From Acanthosoma haemorrhoidale (taxonomy: Eukaryota > Arthropoda > Insecta > Hemiptera > Acanthosomatidae): 64,000 nucleotides of DNA. Positions 1 through 12,454 of this stretch are shown piece after piece. Within the stretch, counting starts at the first letter, position 1. Every line of letters begins with the position of its first letter. The DNA lies in the NCBI GenBank assembly GCA_930367205.1, contig OV884012.1, positions 37,711,520 to 37,775,519 of the forward strand, in the 5' to 3' direction. The notes below the pieces were generated by a model. It saw only the letters and a program-made list of their open reading frames with translations. It did no database searches and was not told the DNA's origin. The position numbers and the translations under genes were made by a program.

Positions 1-1179
1 TTTAATGTAGTCTACCTCATTATTTCCTACCAGTCCGCTCATTTTTTTTTCTCGATTTATAATACTATAATTATCATAAAGGACTATCGTTTAAACTTTC
101 ACTCATACCATTTTTAAAAGATTATGAACTAACTTATATTAATGGATTGTACATAATCAAAATGATGAATGTACAAAGTGATGAACTCTATTGAGAGATA
201 GAGTGGCAAAGGGGGACTAGCCAGGAAATAAACTTGTATGCAGAATCTGATGTCCAATCATTGAAACATACGGAGTTACATACGGATGACATGCCCAAGA
301 CATTGTAGGATTCACTAGACAGAAGCAGATCCTACAAATTCACAACTGCATTATACATAGTAGCACAAAATCCTGACAGCGGGTGTTTCGACTTTTTTAA
401 TTATTAAAATTGTTATAATATGAGAATTCATGTTATCTATGTATATATCATTTATTTATGACGGTATATTTTTTTACGGGTGATATTGTAGAACTTCGGA
501 GGAGACGAAACATGATCATGTACAAAGCCCTGTTTGAATGTAGAGCGTCTCCTTTCAAGCTTGGAAATTAATTATCGATCCTAAGATTCGTTTATTTTCT
601 CTTGTAACTATTTAATTGTTGTTTTACCCTTGCGAAATATTTTGCTTTATTATATTCCACACTTGAAAACTTTCACATTGTTAGCGAAGTTTTATTAATA
701 TAATGAAGAATCAGCCATTCATTATTATTTTTTTGATGTGACCAGTCGGATATAAGCAAGCAGAGAGCAAGGTCATTGATGTACGTGACTCGTATAAGCA
801 ATATGTGAACAAATAACTGGAGCAATCTTCAGATATCTTAATTGCTCTATAATTGTTTTTGTTTTTAATATTCGATCACAGTTAATCTTTGAGATGTATC
901 AGCAAATCGATAAAACAGAAATAGTAAATCAGCAGAGGTCTTATCTCAAGGGTTTATATTTATCTTACTACGAAAGCCTAAATCAATAATTCATTGAATA
1001 CATTGTTGGAACTGTAAACAGGATATTGGGCTAAAAGAAAAGAATGTTAGAGTGTTTTTGAGACCGACAAGATAAAACTCGCATTATAGTCAAGTCGATT
1101 ATGTAAACTGAAGATTTCTTTCAACACTCAAAACTGATACCGTTGCTTTCTTAACATGTAAACATTGTGTTACAACATA

Positions 1180-1640
1180 GTGGCTATTCTGAGCGGTCCA
1201 GATGGTTAATCAAATAGTAAAAAGTATTTTTATGTTTTTATTGGTTTTTTTTTCAAACAGACCAGCCCCATGATCCTGTCATTATTAACGTTAGTTAATG
1301 TGCACTCTAACTTAGGGCAGAAAATGGCGAGTTCATAACAAGTTTCATATTATTTTTATTGCCTAAGTCTTGCTGAGGCATCGAATGGAAATTGCTTATT
1401 TAATATGTTTTAATCCGACATTATTTATTATGCGTATTTAATATTTTAGCTTTAGTGACTGTTCTTAGTGGTCAAGAAAATTTAGCAATTAGTAAAATTG
1501 TATTGTTTTTATGGTTATGTTGGTTTTTCAAACAAACAACTCTTTGTATCTGTTTGTCATTGTATGTCCCCTGTGTAATAATGACAGTATATCTGCCATT
1601 ATTAATGGGAGGAATGCGCATGTGAAATAAAAATAAAAGT
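1180..1640. repeat. Diverged tandem pair of about 90-180 bp
   Basis: The stretch from about 1180 (gtggctattctgagcggtcc) resembles the stretch from about 1456 (gtgactgttcttagtggtc). Both continue through a T-rich run, a 'caaacagacc/caaacaaaca' block and a 'cattattaa' block. The similarity is partial and was judged by eye, so this could be an old tandem duplication or two copies of an unknown repeat. Confidence 0.35.
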
Positions 1641-2039
1641 AAATGTTTATTTATTTAAGAATTGTTCTTTATTTGTTTTGTAGCCCAGGTTATACCTGAG
1701 TAATAGAAGTTATATTCAACTTCTTTTAGATTCTTAAATATTTTTTCCTGAATAATTCTCGTATTTGTTTTTTCCTCGATGTTCTGTTTTCCTTTGACGA
1801 TAGCTAATAAAATTTGTTACTGATTAATGTGCTTCCACTTCGGCTCAAGCTATTGAACTCCTGTGATTATTTTTTTCTCTTTTTCATTCATTGGCTTATT
1901 TTAAAATAAAATATTCTCCCAGGGTGGGGACTTGCCACACCGGTTCTCTGTTCCTTATAAATCTGCTTTTAATTAAAGTCCAATGTTAGTTAAAGAATAC
2001 TTTAGGCAGTTTGAGCAATAAATAAGCTTCGTAGATGCT

Positions 2040-2150
2040 TGCATCGTAAGTTATATAATGCTAAAAATATTGTAATGCTAATAGTAGAAGCTAGTGTATA
2101 CCTGCCTCTTGACTTCATGGAAGTCACTGATATTTTTAAGTAAGCAGTGT
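2040..2150 (+). repeat. Fragment of the T3 repeat (LINE 3'-tail-like)
   Basis: It matches the copies at 60715 and 62801 through 'gtatacctgcctc' and 'gacttcatggaagtcactg', then a T-rich stretch ending in 'aagtaagca'. Only the upstream part is present: the distal half with the AATAAAG tail seen at 61020-61050 is missing. Confidence 0.6.
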
Positions 2151-2439
2151 TAAACGAGATGTACTCCGCCTACTAAAATATGATCCTGATTTTTGTCTGT
2201 CCTATGCAACTATATAGAGAATTGACTTGAGACAGTGCGGATACAAGGCGACTCTTATGCAGCACTCAGAGGACAGGCTCGTCTGCTGTTTAACATCGTA
2301 TGTTACCAGGAGAGCATCCTTTTTATTGACGTGTAGCAACCTTGTCTGTGTTTGTTGCCAAACTAACATACCTATCTTGTGGGTTTATGACCAATTTCTA
2401 TAAATTTCTAAGACTTATTTTTTCTCTTAATTGGCAGAG

Positions 2440-2860
2440 TATGGCAGGCCAATATCCTGCGTGAAATCCTGCATGCTCCTATAGGGAGATATAGAGATCA
2501 CCAATGCTCTCAAACCCCTATCTTTTATAGATTTGATTTCAGAGAAAGGAATGCATCAATTGTCTCTTGTAGTGGAGTGAATCGGTGCTGTCTTGTAGAA
2601 CACAGGTCATCAGAGTACATATAATCACCATCCTGTTTATCATTGCTTTTTCTAAAGTTTTTCCTAACACTGAGAGCAAACACATGGGTCTATATTTGGA
2701 AGCGTCATCTTTGCCTTCCTCTCTTGGTTTGACTAAAAGTATTAATCTTTAGCTTTTCAAAATCTGTGGAAAGCAGCCTGGTTTTAAGCATTCATTAAAT
2801 AATGCACAAATAGTAAAATTGTATTCACTTGCTCTAAAATTTCGGGCTATGTTTAACAGA
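2440..2860 (-). pseudogene. R1-like non-LTR retrotransposon RT fragment
   Basis: The reverse complement of roughly 2600-2860 translates into the N-terminal fingers/palm region of a non-LTR reverse transcriptase. The visible order is an 'LFNECLKPGCFP' block, then 'LILLVKPREEGK', then the 'YRPMCLLSVLGKTLEKA' block that in R1-like and related elements precedes RT motif A. An in-frame TAA interrupts the stretch after 'PQILKS'. About 100 nt further downstream another frame gives 'QHRFTPLQETIDAF', equivalent to the 'QFGFrpg.ST.dA' block, so at least one frameshift separates them. The catalytic motif A and FADD box are absent. Assignment to the R1 group rather than another Jockey-superfamily clade is by resemblance from memory. 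It is a dead, truncated copy. Confidence 0.7.
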
Positions 2861-5800
2861 ACGTGCCAGAACAAAGGGTATGCTGCTAAGTAAATGTTAT
2901 TGGAAGGACTGTGTCATCCACAGGGTCTCCGTTTCTGGACTTCTAAACAGCTACAGCGAGAGTTGGTCTGGTAATCAACCGGTCATTGACCAAGTACGTG
3001 AGAACTTATACACTGGTGATGTCTTAGAGAGTGTTAGCATGTTGGTTTATCTTGGGACCAAGGTAAAGATTTAGCTATCCTGCATAAGGTAAGGATGTAT
3101 GCTCCTCAATTTACCTTTCCTTGTTTTACCCTCCAGCCTTCGTAATTTGGCGATTACTATGCGGCTTTGATCTGGTTTTTTTTTTGCTATCCAGAATTCT
3201 GGATGAGAAAATGAATACTTCTAAAAAGATGTACCCTTTGTTAGACGTTGCTCTTCTGACCCTGTTGTGGAGTCTATCCGCTGGCTGGTCGTTTTCTATC
3301 TAGTCCTATCTCCGAATCTATTAATCCAATACCGGTGACCTTGATTAATCACGAGGTCATTGGCATAACCCATGAAGATGTAATTTGTAAGAAGTGTGTT
3401 CTTAGATCCTAACCCATAGTTTTTCATCCTAGGTTGTGTGACCGTCGATAGTGTACAGTCAAGGAGAACGATAAAATAATAATACTTTAACTTGTTTAGT
3501 ATGTTATGGTTTGAAAATTGACACGTTTGTTTTGTGTCGTTCCAGTTAAGGACAAGGATTAAAAACCTGACTTTCAGGGTAACCTAAGTATAAGGGGTCA
3601 CACGTTGAACATTATTTGACCAAATTCATCTTTGTTTTTTATGGAAGTATATTTTTTTCCAAAATAAATAAAACTGGATGGTGCAGAGTAGTAAGTTAAT
3701 GCTTAAAATTATCCGGGTCTGAGAAATGTGCCGCTACAAACAATGTCTCTACTCTTGACGGCCCTGATCTTAAGTATAGACGTTTATCTTGCTCATGATA
3801 GTATCATATTGCGGAAAAGTCATTGGCTCAAGTTCATTGGCTTCTTCCAGACCAGTCTTGCGTTATTGGAAAAATTATTTAAAATAATTGAATTATATTT
3901 GTGTTTTGATCTATGGTTTTACTCACTCAATCCGAAAGAATCATTTAATTACTTTACGGCACTGATTTTGCGCAATAATTAAGCAGTAAGGACACTATCC
4001 CTTTCGTTCAAACAGTTATTGAGACTTATTGTAACAGGGTACTAAGGATCCGAAAACCTGTTCCTATTTCGAAACCTTCGTCTCGGTCGTGAGTGGGGTC
4101 AATGACACTTGCCTGCATAATGCATTCTAGGGTCCTAACGAGCCTGGCCTCCTGACTTAATATCACAAATGTGCTCTGTTTATAAAGCATCTGAAAATAC
4201 ATTTTTTATTTACAATATGCCACCAAAGTAAATTACTATATTTTAGGAATTAAGGCCCTTTGGAAGGAGCAAAACAAAAAAGTGCAAACAAATTTCATCT
4301 AGGCAGTAAATAAAATACAAGATTGCTGAAAACTAGTCTCTTCTAAAGTAAAACTAAATTTCTGGTGTTACATTCTTATACTAGTTATAATATGTACTCT
4401 TAGGGTGATTTTACTTAAAACAAAATGTAAGTTATATTCGTGGCAGGAATTGGTCTAAAACTACACAGTTTTGTTAAGTCTGCCATGCGTTCCGAAGCAT
4501 GGATTTGCATCCCAAATGTAGCCACTGTCTTGTGAAAAACCTTGAACTCTCTTTTAAGTATATGATATCATGCTTATATCCGAGTGAGTTGGTGAATGCT
4601 ACGCAATTCAAGGACAAAGCACGTTTACGTTTATAAGAATTTACAGATAAAATTCGCTCAGATATGACATTTTTATGTACCCTGGAGCCAAGGATGGACT
4701 TCCTCTGTCTATTTATTGCGTTTGTATATATTTTAAAAGTACAATTTAGTAGATAATTAAAGTAATCAAAGTTCAGTTGGCCTAAAAAATAAAACAAATA
4801 ATAATGAAGTTAAACGTTTTCGTTTTTAATGTTTCGATTGTACTACAAACTACTAACGTATTCTTGTGAATACTACAGAGTCAATGAGTCTTTACTTGAC
4901 AATAGAAACTTTTTCTAAGTAGAAATAAATCTAATAAACTTGTATTGTGAGATTAAAATGAAAAAAACAATGATGTAACATTAAGAGCTATTATTAATTG
5001 GAGTAAAGAAAAGAATAAGAAATTAAATGGTAGTTTAGGGCCTGATTATTTGGCCGGAGGTAGATAGGAAGTACTAAAGTCCAAGATAATAGATATTTTG
5101 TGTCTATCTAATCTATATTATTATATATTGCATTATAGTATATTAATCTGTACAAATATAAATTGTTTACACGTTTAAGCGTTTTACATAGTATGAAACT
5201 AAAAAAAAAAATCATATTTTTATTATTTAATAACTCATAGTGGGATAGCATTAGCCCTATTAACAATTAATGTGTATCCTAACCTGATATCACTCTTGTA
5301 CTTCACTCAAAGTTCAAAGTTGTGGACATTGGCCCTTTTTGTCGTTTTGTGAAATAATAGAAAATGTATGTAAAATAAAATCTAAATATTTAAATGAAAT
5401 CGCCAGGCACACAAAACACACACTCATATATATAGCTGGCATTAATCTTTTTGGCAGTGGAGCGGAACCATCCTGTCGTGATGTTATTGTCCATTCATAT
5501 TCTATTTATTGTTAATAGGATAATGAACTTGGGATGATTAATTCGCATTCGATCCCTGCTCCTGAGAGAGCATCCAAAAACGAATAGTAAGTTTTTATTT
5601 TTTCTATGCTTATGTTCCAGGTAGGTATGAGTGGGTACTATCGTGGCGATGTTGTCTTGCCTGGTGCGACGATATCGCAATGCTCCTACCGATCCTAGAC
5701 ATTCACGGTTGATCGCTTGCTTGAATATTGCCAGGTTCATAATAACCGGGTGCAATAAATTATTGATAACTAAAGTGGAGGCTCAATGCTTGAATGAAGC

Positions 5801-6339
5801 GTGAGCAAGCTTCTAAGTTGAATGTACAACATCCGACTGGGATAGGGTGGTCACGCCTAATCTAAGCGTGGATCTGCGTTAAAGAAACACCGCACAAGAC
5901 TTTGTTGCCAAATTCTAGAATTATCAGCAGTCCGTTAGTATTTATGTAAGTAGTGTTACTCGACTATGAAAGGTGACAATGTGGTGTACCCACTATCCAG
6001 TAGTATGGGAACAAAGTTTCTGCAGGTTGGCTGGCTCTTATATTTTCTCTTAAGCACACGCAATTATATCTTCTTCGTGTGATGAATACTAATAATGTAA
6101 ATACAAACGTTGTTTTACTGAACTGAAATTGAAACTGGTCATTTCAAGTAACGAACTCTAGGCCTTCATAACAGTAATGGTTCAGTTGAGTGGATTTATT
6201 TTGTAGATTGTAGACTTAACCGTCTTTACATAAGATTATCTCTTGTTTAACTTCCTGTACTGGTTGTGAATTTTTTCACGTCCATAGGTTTTTTGGCTTT
6301 CCTACTCGGTATGTGCATAAGGGCACTTATAAAAGAACA
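2861..6339. other. AT-rich DNA, no gene recognised
   Basis: Somewhat less AT-rich patches occur near 2880-3320 and 5490-5760, but their translations match nothing I know. No terminal repeats, tails or RNA genes were seen. Confidence 0.5.
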
Positions 6340-6547
6340 ACTTTATTCGGCATTAAAGTTTTACGAATAAATTAGCTGTTAAATTATTTTTAATTTTATG
6401 TCTTCATTTTTTAAAGAGAAACCCCCCTCTTATATGGTCTGAAAGTATAAAATAAAATTTATATCAGCTGAAAGAAGTGTTTACATTTACTAAAGTAATT
6501 GAAGAATTTTTTGACTGCATAAGATATTAACAAATAAGTGTTAGATT
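6340..6547. repeat. Duplicated block A, copy 1 (208 bp)
   Basis: It is essentially identical to 7304-7511, from 'actttattcggcattaaag' to 'aagtgttagatt'. Here block A runs directly into block B at 6549. The left edge shares the short motif 'actttatt' with the right edge of block B copy 1, which looks like microhomology at a duplication junction. Confidence 0.9.
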
Positions 6548-6548
6548 A

Positions 6549-7303
6549 AAGATTAAGCTTCAGTAAGATACACGAGCTAACTCTAAAATATGAAACAAAA
6601 ACATATTTGAAAATCTATACCACCTCATCCCAATCTGCCCTGTAAAAAATATTTACTCGATCAATATTTTCTTTTCACAGAAATAAATTCTTCAGGATTT
6701 ATAAGTGCTGTCAAAATCAAGGAAAACCATTCTCCGGTTATGTTGTTTCACAGACAGTAGTTGAAACTATTGTATTTTGCTTTGCTTTTAGGCCAGATCT
6801 CATGAATACGCATTTCTGCAACGTTTCGAACAGATACTTTCAAATCAACGAAGGTTCCGAAATTCAAAACTTTGAATTAAGGCATACGTCATCTACTTGT
6901 ATTGATAACATTAAGTTTTTTTTTGTTTTTTTTTTTTGTCTTTCATAGCCATTTTAATTTACAGATAATTATAGATCCTCAGGCGAATCTATTTACAAAT
7001 TATTGTTGTATTTCCTGTAGCATCGCTACATTATATAGAGGTTTTGTTATTTTATAAAAAATATATAATGAATAAACAAGTATAATGATATACATTATAC
7101 GTGACTGGACTAAACTGACTAATAAAGGTGATGGGGTTCACCTTTTTGATCAACCTTAAAACTAACTTACATACCAATTCTTAACCTAATTTTTCCCCGA
7201 CAGTCTTTTGCCGTGATGCGGGAGGGGTGGTGGGGTCATAGTGTTAAACACTGGGTTTGTCAGGTGCTGCAACGAGTCAAAAAACTTAATGTGTCTCCGG
7301 AGG
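6549..7303. repeat. Duplicated block B, copy 1 (about 755 bp)
   Basis: It is near-identical to 9801-10535 with scattered substitutions and small indels, such as a longer T-run at 6917-6941. The first 370 bp is unassigned AT-rich DNA ('aagattaagcttcagtaaga' onward). The rest is an F2 LINE 3' end. It stops at 'tccggagga', where copy 2 continues into more F2 sequence. Confidence 0.9.
6917..7303 (-). pseudogene. F2 LINE 3' end (RT C-terminus and 3' UTR)
   Basis: On the minus strand this reads the end of the F2 RT ORF ('DSLQHLTNPVFNTM', then the 'HRWQQT' region), a stop at about 7188, a 3' UTR containing 'gatggggttcacc' on the plus strand, and a poly(A) tail seen as the T-run at 6917-6941. Compared with the copies at 10440 and 42383, 'gccatcgatgcggg' has become 'gccgtgatgcggg', a deletion that shifts the frame. 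The element is 5'-truncated at the duplication junction at 7303. Confidence 0.8.
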
Positions 7304-7511
7304 ACTTTATTCGGCATTAAAGTTTTACGAATAAATTAGCTGTTAAATTATTTTTAATTTTATGTCTTCATTTTTTAAAGAGAAACCCCCCTCTTATATG
7401 GTCTGAAAGTATAAAATAAAATTTATATCAGCTGAAAGAAGTGTTTACATTTACTAAAGTAATTGAAGAATTTTTTGACTGCATAAGATATTAACAAATA
7501 AGTGTTAGATT
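7304..7511. repeat. Duplicated block A, copy 2 (208 bp)
   Basis: Same 208-bp sequence as 6340-6547. Here it is followed by the unrelated 2.29-kb block X (7512-9800) instead of directly by block B. Confidence 0.9.
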
Positions 7512-9800
7512 GAGGGATCGCTACTTTTAGCTGATTGCTTTTCCTACAGTTTCTTTTGGTACTGTTGTTATGGTTCAGTCTTCCAACATCCTATTGTTTC
7601 TCTAAAAAAAAAGAAAAAAAGATAATTCACGGGAACCAGCTATACACCAAAATCTTTAGGTTACCGTCTGTATGCAACATAATAAACATCAACGGGTTTA
7701 TAAGTCTCCAATAGGAACCGTATTCAAGAAATCAATTACTTTAAATTTCCTGAATTTCCAAGTTGAAGAAAATATATATGGAATATTTACCAGATTTACT
7801 GTAAAACAGCGTTCTAAAGAATCTGAAAAACTGAAAAATCACAGTTTAATTTTATTCACTTCAATAGCAAATCTTTGTTTATATTATAAATATGGTTGAT
7901 TTCAAACTAGTTAAAAAAAACACATATATTATATAACCGCATTCCTTACAGAGTTCAGAACCCTAATTACCCCTCTCATTTCCCTTCTTACAAATCTTGT
8001 CTCCTACCTTATATCCGTTAAACAAAACCCATAAGTGGATCCTTCTGACTCCTTATACATTCTCCTTTGGAATGCGAATGGTGTTCGCACCCACACTAAC
8101 GAACTGACAGCACTACTCCATGACAAGAAGATCGACGTAGCTCTTATTACTGAAACAAGACTTACAAGTAAACGACCATTTACCGTTCGACAATACCAGA
8201 CTTATCGAACTGATCACCTAGATGGAAGAGCTCATGCAGGTACTGTCATTGTCCATAACTCCATTTCCCATCGCATAGTTCCTTTGGTAGCACATGATTT
8301 CCCTCAGAACGACGCACATTCCTCTCCGCTGGAAACATTCCATTATTGTCCTATTCGCCAAACCCGGTAAACCACTCAATGACACCTCATCTTACCATCC
8401 AATTAGCCTACTCCCTATCCTCTCAAAAATATTTGAGAAACTCCTATTAAAACGTCAACTTCCAATTATTGAGTCCAAAAACGTTTTTCCTATACACTAG
8501 TTTGGTTTCCGTCTACGACATTCCACTATTTTACAAGGCCTTCGCGTTGTTGATCACTTGTCCTTAACCCTTGAAACCAAAATTTTATTTTCAGAATTTT
8601 ATTTTCTGACATACTGTGCAGGATATAAATAAATGATGCTTGAAAAATTGGTTTTAAATGTATATCCAAATAAAAATAGTTCAATACAACTTTGGAAATC
8701 AGGTAATAGGGAGTAATTAGTAGGATCATCGATATCCTAATTGTTTGATAACGCGCAATTAATAATTAACTTTTAACTTGAACAATTTGACTTGCTCTTA
8801 TATTTTCCGTTTCTTCGTTGAGAGGATAGAAGGTTTTTCCCAGTCTTTGGCTGAAATTGAATAATTGAGTTGGGCTCAGTAAATTTTGATTTGGACACTA
8901 GTCATCTTCCTCGTGCTGGCATACGGTTGTTTTGAGGTTCCCTGTTTCTGTTTAACTATAGGTCGTGTAGATTTATAAGTGTTGTCTTTCCGTGATTGGA
9001 CGCAATGCATGTGGAGTCAATAATGTACTCCTCCATCACGTATCATTTTAAATGTGGCACTTAATTCCCTTTCACGGTCAAAGAAGTTTGGATCAGGACA
9101 ATTGTGGTTGTAAACTTTCTAAAATAAGAAAAAGCATCTGAAAAATGATAAATCTCCCATCTGTAGCTTGATCGTAACGATAAACTTCAAACACCATTCA
9201 AGTAACCGGTACATTCTTCATTTTTCTTAAAACATTTTCCTATCTCTTACTCCATTCTGAGATATGATTTTTTTCAATTATTCATTAGCTCTCTGTGTTA
9301 AAATTCAATCGCAAACAAACATGCTTCATCGTGATATTGTTTTATTTTATAATAAAAGGATAGGCAGTGAAAAATATTATGCATGCAGTTGTCCCATATT
9401 ATGTTGCTGTCTGCATGACATATACTGAGCTGTTTATACCGCCATCATACTTTCCAGAGTTGTTTGCAAACCACTGAATTGTATATCGACCCTTCAAAGA
9501 ACCAGAGACAAATTATTTCAAATGAATGGACACCAATGCACACAATAATTTATTCCACTAAAGTGTGAATATCATATTTATCAATAGCTCTGAAGCCTAA
9601 ACAGTTTAAACACAGATAACTTAGACAAAATGATCCTTATTGCAATATCTTTCTTGCTAAAGTTCTACTAATGTTGTTTTCATTAAAATTGCCTCAAAAA
9701 AATATTGAAAACATTTAAATACATCTACAGACATTAAATACAGCTACTCATGATTAAATTTAAAAAAAGAGTTCTTTGTACCCATACTTAAGTACATACT
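7512..9800. other. Block X: 2.29-kb segment present in one duplicate only
   Basis: It lies between block A copy 2 and block B copy 2. In the upstream duplicate the same junction is occupied by a single A at 6548. Neither end shows terminal inverted repeats nor a convincing target duplication; AGATT occurs at both edges but also twice in the empty junction. Inside are the J1 fragment at 7940-8570 and otherwise featureless AT-rich DNA (7512-7939 and 8571-9800). Confidence 0.7.
7940..8570 (+). pseudogene. Jockey-like (J1) copy with internal deletion joining endonuclease to RT
   Basis: The first part (8035-8300) encodes the N-terminus of an apurinic-type endonuclease: 'LLWNANGVRTH' with the catalytic Asn of the first motif, then 'DVALITETRL' with the catalytic Glu. 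At about 8303 the sequence jumps to the RT domain ('LRWKHSIIVLFAKPGKP', 'ISLLPILSKIFEKLL', 'QFGFRLRHST'). Compared with the fuller copy at 11605-15915, the C-terminal half of the endonuclease and the start of RT, about 1 kb, are missing. The bases before 8035 match the end of ORF1 in that copy. An in-frame stop precedes 'QFGFR' and the two parts are in different frames. The copy is dead and ends near 8570 before the RT active site. Confidence 0.85.
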
Positions 9801-10535
9801 AAGATTAAGCTTCAGTAAGATACACGATCTAACTCTAAAATATGAAACAAAAACATATTTGAAAATCTATACCACCTCATCCCAATCTGCCCTGTAAAAA
9901 ATATTTACTCGATCAATATTTTCTTTTCACAGAAATAAATTCTTCAGGATTTATAAGTGCTCTCAAAATCAAGGAAAACCATTCTCCGGTTATGTTGTTT
10001 CACAGACAGTAGTTGAAACTATTGTATTTTGCTTTGCTTTTAGGCCAGAGCACATGAATACGCATTTCTGCAACGTTTCGAACAGGTACTTTCAAATCAA
10101 CGAAGGTTCCGAAATTCAAAACTTTGAATTAAGGCATACGTCATCTACTTGTATTGATAACATTAAGTTTTTTTTTGTCTTTCATAGCCATTTTAATTTA
10201 CAGATAATTATATGCTCTATCTATTTACAAATTATTTTTGTATTTCCTGTAGCATCACTACATTATATAGAGGTTTTGTTATTTTATAAAAATTATATAA
10301 TGAATAAACAAGTATAATGATATACATTATACGTGACTGGACTAAACTGACTAATAAAGGTGATGGGGTTCACCTTTTTGATCAACCTTAAAACTAACTT
10401 ACATACTAATTCTCAACCTAATTTTTCCCCAACAGTCTGTTGCCATCGATGCGGGAGGGGTGGTGGGGTCATAGTGTTAAACACTGGGTTTGTCAGGTGC
10501 TGCAACGAGTCAAAAAACTTAATGTGTCTTCGGAG
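9801..10535. repeat. Duplicated block B, copy 2
   Basis: Near-identical to 6549-7303, starting at 'aagattaagcttcagtaaga'. Unlike copy 1 it runs on without a break into further F2 coding sequence, so this copy probably preserves the original right-hand context. Confidence 0.9.
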
Positions 10536-10674
10536 GATGAACTCACCCACCGACAGTACACCAATCAACGGGTGCAGGTCAGCGTTCTTCAACCTCTCGA
10601 AAGAGGTATGTCGGACCACTTTTCGCATGATCCCATTCTGGAAGTGTTGGAGAAATTTGGCTGTATTGTCAGTG
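10166..10674 (-). pseudogene. F2 LINE 3' end, 5'-truncated
   Basis: Minus-strand reading from 10628 to 10413 is open: 'VVRHTSFERLKNADLHPL', 'GEFILRRHIKFFDSL', 'HRWQQTVGEKLG' and stop, the conserved C-terminus of the F2 RT polyprotein. The 3' UTR follows to a T-run (poly(A) tail) at about 10166. Compared with the copies at 42600 and 26960, homology ends near 10674 after 'ctgtattgtcagt'. The last 70 residues match the fragments at 42347-42790 and 54993-55208 closely. Confidence 0.85.
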
Positions 10675-11604
10675 TGATATATAGGCTCATGTATGATAAA
10701 AATAAATGGCTCAAGTAATGATGATTATGTTTATTAAAAAAAATTAAGATAGGTTGACTCTACGAGAGTAGTAGAGGTTGGTATTAACGTGTAATGTAGA
10801 ATCACAAGACAAGTTAAAATAGCTGAGTGCAAACAAATGAGATCGTTTGAGAAATAAGTCTATACTATGACGAAAATTTTGTTTATGACCCCGTGAATTT
10901 TCCCTGTTGTTTCAGATTTCTGCTGTGAAACTCGGGATATAGTCGTATACATTTCGGCTAATCTTTTAAAAGGACGTTTTTGAGGTAGTCCAATTTAATT
11001 TAGTGCAAAGATGTGTTACTTTAAGGGTTTCAGAAATAAATCTAAATGTGAAACTATATTTAAAACGCAATTATCCGCTTATTTATTTCAATCAATTTGC
11101 ATTTTATTTTAACGGTCTGTAGGTATATAATTTCAATAATGCTCATATTTCTTTATAATCTACTAGTTTCAAAAAAAGTACGAATACGAAACATTGAAAG
11201 AAGTATCTATTTATTAAAAAACTAAACCATATTTTCCTAAGAAACATATATTTTTTTAAGGAAACATAACGCTTTTTATCTTAAGGTGATAACAGTATTA
11301 CATGTTTGGAAAAGTGGAGATGCATGTTGCTTATAAAACTGGATATATTGTTAGAAGTGTGGAATAATAAGATGGATGGAACAAAGTTCGACATTGAAAA
11401 ATAGGAGTGCTACAAACCAGATCCTTCTTCGCCATATATCTATGTTCCCTGCTTCACTTGCATCCTTACAATAATTCATATCAAATAAAAGACAGATCGT
11501 ATTTCTAAAATAAGTTTGTAGCTTATACATATAAACGTTTTCGGCAACCCACGCTACGCTACTACCATTATTTATCATACCATCATCCAATATATATTAA
11601 TAAA
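10675..11604. other. AT-rich spacer
   Basis: Nothing recognised. The small minus-strand open frame near 11351-11590 has no familiar motif. Confidence 0.5.
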
Positions 11605-12454
11605 GATTTTAAATAGTTATTGCGATAAAATTACAATCTGCCTTATTGGGCAATAAGTAATTGTGCTCAATAGTCTCATTCATACCATATTTACAATTCT
11701 TCAGTCAGTCGCTGAATCATACAGTATTTACAAATAGACCTGAGACTTCCCTAATGCACATCCACGGATGCGAAAGAGGAAGAGGAGTCTCGGGAAGTCT
11801 CTTACGCTCCTCCCATCAGCCGTGACACTAGGTACATGTATAATAAGGGCCGAAAAGCATTCTTCTGTCCCAAATCAATTTCTTAATTACTCCCAAATCC
11901 TCATGGTCGCCACCTCCCTCGCATGCGAAAGAGGAAGCGAGTCTTGGGAAGTTCTCCACGCTCCTACATCAGACGAGTCGCAGACTAAGTGGAGTCTGAC
12001 CAAGAGCACGAGAGCCACAGACGCTCACGATAAGATTGGAAAAACTTGTTATAGCCAGTAGTCCCACTGGTATGTGTTTGTAGCAAGACCAATGCCGCTT
12101 TAGTCTTCGAAGAGGATTATACTGATGTAACTACCATTATCAAGTGTTAACTATGCTTCCCATTATGCTGATTCCATTATGCTTCCACTCCGTAGAATAC
12201 CAATAGCAATCAGAAACTAAAAACATAATAAAACATAGTTACAAAACAATTAGGACAATTTTTGGAACTATTTGATAATGGGCATGTGCTTACATTTTTG
12301 TAGCTATATTGTAAGCTGGCTATAACTATCTTTTGGGTACATGATGGATCGATTTAAGCCATTTTAGTTTTTAAACATTTCCTTATATTTTGCATATTGT
12401 CAGAACATAATTAACCTATAATATTAAGTATAACTTTGTAGATTTGTAATTTAT

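Larger units (their letters stand above)
1..2439. other. AT-rich non-coding DNA
   Basis: No coding stretch, RNA gene or clear mobile element is visible apart from the two weak repeats listed separately at 1180-1640 and 2040-2150. Short open frames here are AT-rich and look like chance. Confidence 0.6.

Noticed and set aside
3728..3982. 84-codon frame with hydrophobic start
   Set aside because: Leucine/isoleucine-rich as expected by chance in AT-rich DNA; no conserved motif.
7512..9800. Block X as a DNA transposon
   Set aside because: No terminal inverted repeats, no clear target duplication and no transposase; the AGATT motif at both edges is also doubled in the empty junction.
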